Shown here in pieces: positions 24,445-34,935 of a stretch of DNA of 64,000 nt (its first letter is position 1; each line of letters starts with the position of its first letter). The DNA is from Anaeromyces robustus (taxonomy: Eukaryota; Neocallimastigomycota; Neocallimastigomycetes; Neocallimastigales; Neocallimastigaceae). The position numbers were made by a program, and so were the translations under genes. A model generated the notes under the pieces. That model ran no database searches and was not told where the DNA came from. It saw only the letters and a list, made by a program, of their open reading frames with translations. The stretch is from the NCBI GenBank assembly GCA_002104895.1, contig MCFG01000048.1, positions 18,501 through 82,500 on the forward strand, written 5' to 3'.

Positions 24445-27023
24445 ATGAAATTTAGTATTAAAATCTTTTCTTTAACAGTATTAGCATTTTGTAAGTAATT
24501 TATTTTTTTAATAACAAATATTTATTTATGATATAATATAAATAAAATATATATATATATATATATAAAATTTTTTTATTTAAACTTTATTTTTTATATA
24601 TACTAAATATAATAAAAAAAAATTTTTTTTTTATTAATATTCATATTCATTTTTTTTTATTTATTATTAATAGTAAATGCTAATAAGGTTGTAGCTGCTG
24701 ATGATGAAACTTCAAGTACTTTAGATAATTTATTTAGAGTTCATGATTATATTAAACGTCCAAAACTTTTTGAACTTACAGACTTTAATATTCCAAATAT
24801 TAAAATAACTATCCCAGAAGATGAATTTAAAACTTTCTATTATAGTTTTGAATGTGAAAAAGATACCAATCCAAATTATTTAAAAAGAAATGAAAAATGT
24901 TATACAGCACCATGGGTTAATTTAAATACTGCTTTAACTACAGCTTTAAATAAATCCTACCTTGATATTTCAAAAATTTCAAGAAAAGATCAAAATGTTG
25001 TTAATAAAGTTGTTAAATATAATAATGAAAAGAAAAGATATGAAGAATTAACAAATAATTCTTATAAACTTTCTTTAAATGATTTTGAAAAGCTTGTGGT
25101 TAATTATTCTAATTTTACTTTACCTGAAATCTTTGCTCATCCTTATGGTATTGCTCCAATTCCAAGTGGTATGTATTTTGAAACCGAAAATGGTTCTATG
25201 GACTTTGAATTAAATAAGTAAGTTAAAAAAAAAAACATAAAAAATAAAAAAATAAAAAAATAAAAAAATAAAAAAAAATAAAAAATAAAAAATTATTAAT
25301 TAATTAATTAATTAATAAATAAATAAAATAATGATAATTTTTTTTAATAATATAAATAAAAATTATTAATTATTTTTTTTTATTTTTATATTTATTTTTA
25401 TATTTATTTTTATTTTTATTATATTTTATTTTATTTTTTATTATTTTATTATATTATATTTTTTTTTTAAATAGAAAAGTAACTACTATTCCAAAAGTTA
25501 AATTCTCGGTTGGTGGTAGATCTACTAGATTCTTTTCTAAATTAAGTTATAATATTAATTTAAATACTACATTATATGATACTAAACAATTACGTTTACG
25601 TGCTGTCGTTGTTGATCCATCTTTTTTTAGAGATAAATTAGCTTATGATTTACATAATTTAATTGAATTACCATCCCTTTCTGCTAATTATGCTAAACTT
25701 TATCTTAATGATAATTTTATGGGTCTTTATCTTTTAAGAGATGGTTATAAATCTCAATGGGTAGAATTTAATTATGGTGAAAAGAGTTCTAAACATATTT
25801 ATAAATGTACTACCGGTAGTAATCCATTCTTTGATTGTTATAATGATGATGATTCTATTACTGATGATCCAGATTGGAATGAATTTTTAGATAAATTATC
25901 TAAAGCTAAATCTCGTAAAGATTTAGAAGAATTCTTTGATGTTAAAACTTATATTAAATATCAAGCCGCTAGATATTTATTTGGATCCTTAGATCATCCC
26001 AGTGGTGAAAATAATAATGTAGTTTACAGATATCGTGATCCAAAAACCAATAAGGATTTATGGATACCACTTCTTTACGATTTTGATATGAATTTTGGTA
26101 ATTTCCAAACACCAAAAACTAATCGTACTTTTAGTGAAGAAATTGTGGATAAACAAAATCCAAATTTATATCAATTACTTAATCTTAATGATGAAAGTGA
26201 AGAATTAATTTCTATTCTTGATGAAATTATGCGTAAAGTTTTTAATCCAAATATTCTTATCCCACGTATTGATCAATATAGAAATTATTTAGATAGATAT
26301 ATTAAAGAAGATCGTACTCCAGATTCTAATGGTAATAAACCAGGTAGATTCCCATTAACTATTAATAGACCAGAGGATCAATTTTCTTATGAAGATTTTA
26401 AAGCTAATTGTGAATATACAACCATTAAAGCTAAACAATATTTTAATGATTTCAATGATTTTAGTACTCTTTCCACTGCTTTAGGTCTTAAACAATGGAT
26501 CGTAGAACGTTTTAAATTTGTTTGTGATCATTATAAATTAGATTGTAGTTATGCTAATGCTATTTTAAGTAGTCCATTAGCTTCTAATTATGAAATTAAG
26601 GAAGTTCTTCATGAACAAAAAAATGAAGGTTGTAAAGGTACAGGTTATTCTTGTTGTATCTTAGAAGATACTAAATTAGATACCACCGATAAATCTGGGG
26701 ATTGGGGTTTAGAAGGTGGTAAATATTGTCTTTTTGAAAATGGTTATAAACCTAAAGAAGTTGAAGAAGAATGTTGGTCTATTTCTTATGGTTATCCATG
26801 TTGTACTCAACCTAATACCGAAATTCATTTCAGTAAAAGTACTCAAAAAGAATGGGGTATAGAAAATGGTAATTGGTGTGGTATTACCGATTTACAACGT
26901 TGTCCAAATTATGTTAATGGTTACCCTTGTTGTGAAGGATGTAATGTTGTCTATACAGATTCTACGGATTGGGGTGTTGAACATGGTCAATGGTGTTCCA
27001 TTAACTATTCATGTAAAAAATAA
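24445..27023 (+). CDS. CotH-domain protein with three fungal dockerins (array gene 3)
   Basis: Secreted protein of 712 residues from exons 24445-24490, 24674-25217 and 25475-27023, with GTAAGT donors and TAG acceptors, phases 1 and 2. Signal peptide residues 1 to about 23. The N-terminal block has LFELTDF, KDTNPNYLKRN and CYTAPW, and shares with gene 2 both the insertion before LSLNDFE and the IAPIPSGMYFET segment, so these two neighbours look like sisters. The CotH-like domain has LDHPSG (Asp near 370) and YDFDMNFG (398-405). Dockerins begin near Cys583 (GTGYSCC), Cys630 (GYPCC) and Cys673 (GYPCC); the protein ends two residues after the last Cys. Role inferred as a cellulosome-attached, kinase-like protein. 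Intron 2 is bounded by long A/T repeats. Confidence 0.93.
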
Positions 27024-27181
27024 AAATAAAATAAAATAAACCAATCCATCAATCAATTGGTAAATCAATAAATAATAAATAAATAGACAAACAAACAAAT
27101 GATTTACCTATTACCTACACACACCATTAAAACCTCAAAAAACAAAAAAAAAAAAAATTTTTTTTTTTTTTTTTTAAAATT

Positions 27182-27239
27182 TTGGTAAAAAAAAAATAAT
27201 ATTTTAAATAATTTTTTTAAAAAAATTATTTTTTACCAA
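27182..27239. other. Hairpin downstream of gene 3
   Basis: TTGGTAAAAA...AATAAT pairs with ATTATTTTTTACCAA, about 15 bp of stem with extra A bases in the left arm. It lies about 160 bases past the stop codon and could affect 3'-end formation, but nothing shows that directly. Confidence 0.4.
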
Positions 27240-27430
27240 TATATATATATATAAATATAGAAACGAAAAAAAAAAAAAAAAAAAAAAAAACGATGAAATA
27301 TAACAAATATTAAAATCATTAAAGAAAAAAATTATGTAAATTGATTATTTTTTTATAAAAAAAAAAAAAAAAAAAATTGATAATTTTTCATTATATATCA
27401 AAAAAAAAAAAAAAAAAGTATATTGAAAAT

Positions 27431-27465
<35 letters not shown>

Positions 27466-27771
27466 AAGAAAAGAAAAGAAAAATGAATTATTAATATATA
27501 TATTATTTTTTTTTTAATATTATTAATAATATATTTATTTTTTTTTTTTTTTTTATATTCTATTTAATTTTATATAACAAAAAGAAACAAAAAATTATAT
27601 GATAATTAATATTATTTCTGTTATATAAAATTAAAAAAAAAAAAAATACATAGAAATGAAAAAAAAAAAAAGAAAAAAAATAAATATATAATAAATATAT
27701 AAATATTTTTTTTTTTTTTTTTTTTTTTGAAAATTTAATATTTTTAAAAATATATAATATATTTTAAAAAG

Positions 27772-27806
<35 letters not shown>

Positions 27807-28627
27807 CGAAAAAACAAATAAAAAAAAAATTATTATTAAAAAAAAAAAAAAAAGCGAAAAAAGCAAATAAAAAAAAATACAATTTATTTTTCATATATTA
27901 TTTGTTCAACTATTTACAGATAATATAAATAAAATGAATTAATAATTAACATATTTTACATTTATATATAACGTTTATAATAAAATAAAAAATTCTATAT
28001 ATATAAAAAAGCGAAAATCAAATACATAACAATATATAACCTATAAACTATAACAAAAATCATATAAAAAAAATAAAAATAAAAAAATAAAAATAAAAAA
28101 ATACTTTTTTTAAAAAAAAATTAATATTTCATATTCAAATATTCATATATCATATCTATAAAAAATAAAAAATAAAAAATAAATAAACAAATAAAAAAAA
28201 TGATTAAATAAATAAAATGATAAAAAAAAAAAAATTCATATAATAAACAATATATAATATATAATATATATTATATTTAAAATATTTTAGCGAAAACCAA
28301 ATATAAAAAGATAAATAAATAAATAAATAAAAAAATAAATAAAAAATAGTTAAAATATAAAATAAATATTCATAATCAATACAAATTCAATAAAAAAAAT
28401 ATCAATAATAAATAATTAAAAATAATAATAATTGATCATAAAAACAGCTTTATATCATATATTTTTAAATTTATTTACATTCTTTATTACTATTATTTTT
28501 ATTATTATTATCTTTTTTTTTTTTACTAATATTATTATATTAAAAACAAATATATATTTATAATATATATATAAAAGAAAAAAATAATTAATAATATAAT
28601 AATTAATAATTAATAAAAAAAAAAAAG

Positions 28628-28658
<31 letters not shown>

Positions 28659-29370
28659 TAAAAAAAAAATAGTAATAAAAAAATAGATATACAATAATCA
28701 ATTAAGAAATACTTACGATGAAATATTATTATTTTTTATTTTCCTTAATATTTATTATTACTTTTTTTTTATAAAAAAATAAAAAAGGAAGTAATAAATA
28801 TTAATTAATTAATAACTATATTTATATATATAATAAAGTAATAGAACATATAAATACAATATATAAAATATATATAAATATAAAAAAAAAAAATAATAAA
28901 ATAAAATAAACTATTTTTTTATCTTTTGTTAAAAAAAAAAAAAAAGATTATTATTTGATTTTTTACTCTTTATAAGCTTTATTGGATTTGTAAATAAAAA
29001 TATATATATATATATATATATTTTTTATATTTATTATAATAATATTTTATATATATATTTTTTACTAAATAAATGGTCTTCGTTATAATAAAAATTACTT
29101 TTTTTTTTATTTATTAACCACATTGATGCTTTTATTATGAAGTTTAAAAAAAAAAAGTAATAAAAACTTTTTTTTTTATTACTTGACTTTACCATCAAAT
29201 AAAGACATATTTGTTGAAAAAGGAAATTTAATTAATATTTGTTAATGAATACTGTATATATCAATTATTATCATAAATCATATATATACATATATATATA
29301 TATGATTTATAATAATTTTGTTATTATGAATAATGAAATATAAAAAAAAATTTCTATATTTTTATATCAA

Positions 29371-29420
29371 AATAGTTTAGTTTAGTTTAAATAATATTAA
29401 ATTATTTAAACTAAACTATT
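29371..29420. other. Inverted repeat
   Basis: A left arm AATAGTTTAGTTT...AAATAAT faces ATTATTTAAACTAAACTATT. The left arm contains one extra TTTAG unit. Total stem is about 20 bp. Its meaning is unknown. Confidence 0.5.
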
Positions 29421-29633
29421 ATGAAATAAATTATTTAACAAGTAATAATAATAATTATATTAACCATTAAAACTAATAGTAATAATAATAATAATAATTA
29501 AATTAATATGAATAGGAATAATAAAAATTTTTTAATTAATTGAAAATACATTAAAACTATTATTATTATTATTATATGAATTATATTTTTTAAATATATC
29601 TTGAGAAAAATAAGACTTTCTTTTTTTCTTTTT

Positions 29634-29669
<36 letters not shown>

Positions 29670-29692
29670 ATAGAATCTATATTGGTCTTTAT

Positions 29693-31082
29693 TTAGTCAT
29701 CGTTTAATCTTAGATATTTTTTAAATTTTTCATGAGGTATATTACTAAATATTCTAAATATTTCATCTAATTGACAAAATGAATATCTAGATAGAAAATA
29801 AAAAGAAAACTTATTTTTACAAAAATGTATCCCATCAAAAAATACTGTAGTTGTTAAAAATTTGATAATACCTTCATCATATATATTATTATGAACTAAT
29901 GAAATTAAATAACATAATAACATTATTCTCCGTTCTTTTTCATTCAAAATTTCATATTTATTTATTTCAAAAATATAATTCGGATTTTTTAATAAATTAT
30001 CAAAAATTTCAAAATTATTATAATAGCTATCCTTGGAATATAACATTGATTTATTAATTGGAGTGTAAGGATCCAATTTAAATTTTTGAATATATTTTTT
30101 TTCGTTTTCACTTTTTAATAAAAAACTTAGATCTATATAATTTGTTTTTAGATTTGTATTTTCATAGGCGTCAATTTTATCAATATTTTCATAAAGTATT
30201 TGTTGATAATTTTGTCTAATGATAGGATTGTTTTTCATTTCCGATAAAAATACTCTTTAACATATATAAAATAATAACGATAAGGTTCCTTTGAATAATT
30301 TTCGCCATCAATAACAATAATTATTTCTTTTTTTTTACGATCATTATTTTTTTTAAATATTTTATCTATTAGATTTGGTGCAAAATTTATATTAGTATAT
30401 TCTTTTACAAAATTTGCACAATATTTTAATATATTTATATCGTAGGAATATTCCATTAGAATATTATATAAAATTTTAAATTTTAAACCAATATTACTTC
30501 TTTCAAATAATTCCTCTAAATATTTTTTATTACCATAATAAAAATATTCAAATAAAAAGAATTGTAAATTCATATGATAATATCCTATATCATAAAATTT
30601 TACAAAATCATTTATTGTAATATAATCATATTTATATACATAAAATAGCCATTCATGTATAATTTTACTTTCATGTATATTACATAGAGAATCATAATTA
30701 AAACCAGAAAGAAAACATTTAGTATCAAATAAATATTTATCTATAAAATATTTATTTGGTATTACTAATCTTAAATAATCACTTTCAGTTTGAGTAAATG
30801 ATGGTTCCGAAATATTTTTAAATATTTTTAACATTGATTTTTCATCTAACAAAAAATAATCAAATCTTCTAAATTGTTCATCATTATTTATCATAAAATA
30901 TATTGGCCTGTTAAAATACTTATTTCCACAACATTTACATGATTTTTTATTTTATCATATTGGAATAATGGTTCATATAAATACACACCATGTCTTGCAA
31001 TATTTAATAATATTTCGGGATCACATCTTCCATTTAATTATTCATAAAACTTTTTGGTATTTTCCTCTGTAACATCGTCCAT
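29693..31082 (-). pseudogene. Broken gene of unknown family
   Basis: Three partly overlapping minus-strand frames read as one decayed gene of about 460 codons. The first begins at the ATG at 31080-31082 (MDDVTEENTKKFYE), meets an in-frame TAA at 31038-31040, then continues LNGRCDPEILLNIARHGVYL. A frame change in the A-rich tract near 30941-30954 leads into a frame reading CKCCGNKYFNRPIYF and on through 30235-30894. A second change near 30240-30260 leads into the frame 29693-30238, which ends LRLNDD. Both changes are by one base. Codon content is normal coding sequence rich in Tyr, Phe, Asn and Lys, without a signal peptide. I do not recognise the family. Sequencing errors in homopolymers could explain the frame changes but not the TAA as easily. 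It sits antisense to the array. Confidence 0.65.
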
Positions 31083-32255
31083 TTTTTATAATATAAAAAA
31101 TTAAAATAAAAAATATGAAAATAAAGAATAAAAAAAAAGATATAATAAAAAATAAAGAAATGAATAAAAACTTTTATAATTTTTTTTTTTTTATATTCAA
31201 CAAATATTACTGTTTATATACTGAAATTTATGAAAATAATGTAATATTTTTTTTATAGTTAATAATGTATAAATAATATTTATGTTTAAATAGAAACCAA
31301 TGGGTTTTTACTTCAAAATTTGTTGAAATTCCAAATGGAAAAAGTAATATAAAAAGATATATATTAGTAAATCTTATAATAATTTCAAATTAGTTATATA
31401 TAGTACTCTAATTGGTACTATATTTGAATATTAAAAATATTTTATACGAATATTCTTAAAATTAGAACAAATCAAAAAAAATTAATAATCAATTCACCTT
31501 GTTTAACTATCATGATTAATACAATAAGAACAGAAAAAAAAAAAATATATATATATATATATATGACATGATTTGTTAATTGATTTTCCATTTTTTACAA
31601 CACTAGTGTCTAATTTATATTTACCACCTATCTCTAAATATTTAGCTATAAATAATCTCTTATTTTCTTAAAAAATAAAAATAATAAAAAATTATTATTT
31701 TTATAAAATTTTTGCATCATTGAAACAATTTCTATTTCCATTCCACTTTTTTTTTTACATTCAATATAAAAATAATAAATACTAAATATTTTTGTAAACA
31801 CAAGATTATGTTAATAAACACTTTGTACCCTTGATCAAATCATATTATTTACTTATTATGTTTATTATTATTTTTTTTAATTTTTTTTATTACTTATTAC
31901 ATTATTAATAATTTTATTTTTCTTTTTTAAGTATAATATTTTTAAATTTGTATTAATATTTTTATAATTCTAAACAAATGAATTAAATAAATAAATATTG
32001 TTATATAAGATATAATTATGATAATATAAATATAAATAATTATTATTATTTAATATATGGTATATAATATATGGTATGATAAAAAATATAAATAATTATT
32101 ATTATATATAATACATTTATTATTATATAATACATGGTAAGATAATAAATATATAATTTATGATCATATATATATGGTATGATAACATATATATAATTTA
32201 TGATTAATCCTGAAATAAGGAAAAGTGGAATTTTTAATTGACCATGGAAACAATT
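31083..32255. other. Spacer with a possible coding scrap
   Basis: A/T-rich sequence holding a hairpin at 31398-31423 (ATATAGTAC facing GTACTATAT) and a short open stretch at 31277-31393. No intact gene. Confidence 0.65.
31277..31393 (+). pseudogene. Possible retroelement (copia-like) reverse transcriptase scrap
   Basis: A 38-codon open stretch includes NQWVFTSKFVEIPNGKSNIK followed by RY. The W-V-F...K...G.....RY pattern resembles the start of the Ty1/copia reverse transcriptase domain, which typically reads like KWVFxxKxxxxG followed by a YKARLV-type motif. The conserved ARLV part is not present, and the match is too short to be sure. It could equally be a remnant of some other gene or chance. 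Confidence 0.2.
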
Positions 32256-32456
32256 TTATAAAAAATTTATAAACTTTGTATTAGGTTTAAGTTTTCTATA
32301 AAGAATAGGAACTGCAAATGTTGGAGACCAAGCGGATACATCTGATAAAATACGCATTGTAAGAGGTGAAGCATGAAATACCATAGAAGCAGTACCATAT
32401 AAGGCAAGAACTAATCCCCAAATGAGACCATAAGATAAAATAACATAACCCCACAA
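32256..32456 (-). pseudogene. Fragment of bacterial-type CPBP/CAAX intramembrane protease
   Basis: A 66-codon minus-strand stretch begins in WGYVILSYGLIWGL, contains SPLTMRILSDVSAWSPTFAV, and ends KLKPNTKFINFL. Two hydrophobic segments around an SAWSPTFA motif followed by a basic KLKPN stretch resemble, from memory, the N-terminal part of clostridial-type CPBP (CAAX protease/bacteriocin-processing) membrane proteins. The catalytic EE and H motifs, which lie further on in that family, are not found. No ATG starts the frame (TAA lies two codons before its first TTG), and a stop follows at once with sense continuing in another frame (KLFPWSIK). I read it as a decayed gene piece of bacterial origin, in line with the well-documented transfer of rumen bacterial genes into gut fungi. 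Confidence 0.45.
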
Positions 32457-33327
32457 AATTTAATATTTTTTATATTTTAATTAAAATATTTGATTTATAT
32501 TGACATGCAAATATTTAAATATATACAATAATAATGTATCATAAAAATTAGAATAACTATTATATATAATATCTATATTCAATTATTTAATAGTTATTTA
32601 TCTAATTTAATTTAATTCTATTATTAATTAGTAATAATAAAGAATTATTAGAGAGTAATCATATTAATAAATCTATTATAGTTTAAAAAGAGTGTTAAAA
32701 AATAAAACTAAAATTTTTTAGATTTATAAGTATTAAGATAATAATTTTATATATTTATTAATAAAAAATTTTATCTTTATTTTTTGTTTTTTTATAATAT
32801 ATATTCAATTTAAAATGTATTTATAACGAATTTTTTTTTTTTTTTTCGTATATGTAAAAAAAATTTGGTTAAATATAATACCAAAAAAAGTTATTAGATA
32901 AATATTAAAAAATTTTAGAATTGTTTTTATTATAATTAAAGTATAATACTTAAATAGTTACGAAATATAGAAAATATATGAATTTTAAAACTTCCTACTA
33001 ATATATATTATTATTATGATTTTAATATTTAACTATTTTTTTATTAATATCTTTATTTAAGAATATTAATAAAAATATAATATTATAATTTATTTATAAT
33101 TACATGTCTAAGAGAAATTAATAAATAAATGGCGATGTTTTATCTATCATATTGGTAAAATTACCATTTTCGGAGTATATATACATTTTTTATAAATAAT
33201 AGAAGAAGAATTTGATATTTTTTGGTAAATAAATTTTAATTGAAAAACACAATGAAAAAAATTCCATTAACATTTTTTATAAGTATTTTCAAGCCTATTA
33301 AAAATGTTTGTATAGGTTAAATCGTTT

Positions 33328-33358
<31 letters not shown>

Positions 33359-33551
33359 GTAACAACATCATAAGTATTCCTTTTATTTTATTTTATTTTT
33401 TTAATCTATTAAATAATAATAAATAATAAATTTCAATTTTTATGATTATTTAACAACAAATATTAAAGATATAGATTATATAATTCTTGTTATTTTTATT
33501 ATTATTATTATTCATGCAATTTTTTCTCCACAAATTAATTATTTATTTATT

Positions 33552-33554
33552 TAA

Positions 33555-33601
<47 letters not shown>

Positions 33602-33606
33602 ATGAA

Positions 33607-33637
<31 letters not shown>

Positions 33638-33672
33638 ATGAATAATTAAATAAATAAATGAATAAATAAATT
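33552..33672. repeat. (AAAT)n microsatellite with GAAT variants
   Basis: Tandem AAAT units over about 120 bases, interrupted by AATG and AATT variants in the second half. Confidence 0.9.
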
Positions 33673-34598
33673 TATGGATGAAATTAATTATTTAATAATT
33701 ATTTTGATAATAATAATAATATTAATAATGAATAAATAAGCCTATTTAATTAAATTTTTTTTCTGTATATCTATATATAATAATATATATTATTCATTAT
33801 ATTATATTACATTATATTATATTGTATTATATTATTTATTTATTTTTGTTTTATCTTTATTAAATTAAAAACAAAAACAAAAGTAAAAAAAAAAAATTTC
33901 ATCATTTACTCAATGACTTAAAAAAAAAAAAAATTTAATTTATGTAAATATTATCCAATGAATAATGTTTTATCATTCTTTATTTGTACTATTTTTCGTT
34001 ACAAAATAAAAAAAGTCATAATTTAAAAAAAAAAAGATAATTTTTATTATTAATATTATTATTATTAAGTTTAATATTTACATTTTCTTTTACTTTTACC
34101 TTTACAAAAAGTTCTAATTTTTTTATTTATAATATTTTTTTCTATAATTTTCATAATTTTTTTTTTATAATTTTTATAATTTTTTTTTATAATAATAAAT
34201 TGAAAAAATATTGAAAATTAGCTTTTTTTTCATCCTTTAAATTAATTTAAACTATCATTGTTACACAAATTGAAAGTACAATTTTGTAACTAGAAATTTT
34301 GAAAAAAAATTTTTTTATTGTTTTTCTAAAAAAAAAAAAGATAAAAAAATGTAAAATTTTATTATTTAATTAATTAATTAATTAATTAATATAGATATAT
34401 TTTTTATAACAAAAAGATTAATAAATAAAAAATAAATAATAAATAAAAAATATAAACATTTTTTTTATAATAAATAATATAAAAAAAATATTTTTTTTTA
34501 AATATAAATATCAAGATAATTTCATGCTTTTTTTTAAATTTTTTTTTTTTAAGGATAACAAAACCTAAGTTAAGTTAAATTAAAAATAATAAAAAAAA

Positions 34599-34616
34599 TA
34601 CCAAAATAATTTGGTA
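34599..34616. promoter_or_regulatory. Palindrome TACCAAA...TTTGGTA upstream of gene 4
   Basis: TACCAAAATAATTTGGTA is a palindrome with 7-bp arms, 320 bases before the start codon of gene 4. The same arms occur 159 bases before gene 5 (39775-39792), and one arm, TTTGGTA, about 300 bases before gene 6. It is a candidate binding site of a dimeric regulator shared by these three neighbours; this is inference. Confidence 0.3.
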
Positions 34617-34635
34617 TAAAAAAAAAAAAAAAAAA

Positions 34636-34657
34636 TTAATGAAAATAATTTCATTAA
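34636..34657. promoter_or_regulatory. Palindrome TTAATGAAA...TTTCATTAA upstream of gene 4
   Basis: Perfect 9-bp arms around ATAA, 20 bases after the preceding palindrome. The core ATGAAAATAATTTCAT is repeated exactly at 38653-38668, 1.3 kb upstream of gene 5. Possible regulatory site; the A/T-rich background makes chance occurrence plausible. Confidence 0.25.
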
Positions 34658-34762
34658 AAAAAATAAAATAAAAAATAAAATAAAATAAAATAAAATAAAA
34701 AATAAAATAAAATAAGAAATAAAAACAAACAAATAAACAAAATAAAAATAAAAATAAAAAAT

Positions 34763-34794
<32 letters not shown>

Positions 34795-34935
34795 TAAAAA
34801 TAAAAATAAAAATAAAAATAAAAATAAAAATAAAAATAAAAATAAAAATAAAAATAAAATAAAAATAGAATAAATATATATAAAAGTATATAAATAAATA
34901 AATAAATAAATTAAGAAATAAAAAATCAATAAAAA

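Larger units (their letters stand above)
27024..29692. other. Spacer downstream of gene 3
   Basis: A/T homopolymers and hairpins with no supported gene. A GGTAA...TTACC hairpin lies at 27182-27239, and inverted repeats occur at about 29155-29184, 29269-29310 and 29371-29420. The minus-strand frame at 28455-28694 is low-complexity Tyr/Ile/Phe sequence. Confidence 0.7.
32457..34935. other. Spacer upstream of gene 4
   Basis: A/T-rich with an AAAT array (33552-33672), a small palindrome TGGTAAAATTACCA at 33153-33166, and two palindromes close to gene 4 (34599-34616 and 34636-34657). The minus-strand frame at 34654-34929 is FLFLF/FILF low-complexity sequence from an AAAAAT repeat that forms the leader of gene 4. 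Confidence 0.7.

Noticed and set aside
34654-34929. Minus-strand frame of FLFLF and FILF residues
   Set aside because: Comes from A-rich repeats in the leader of gene 4.
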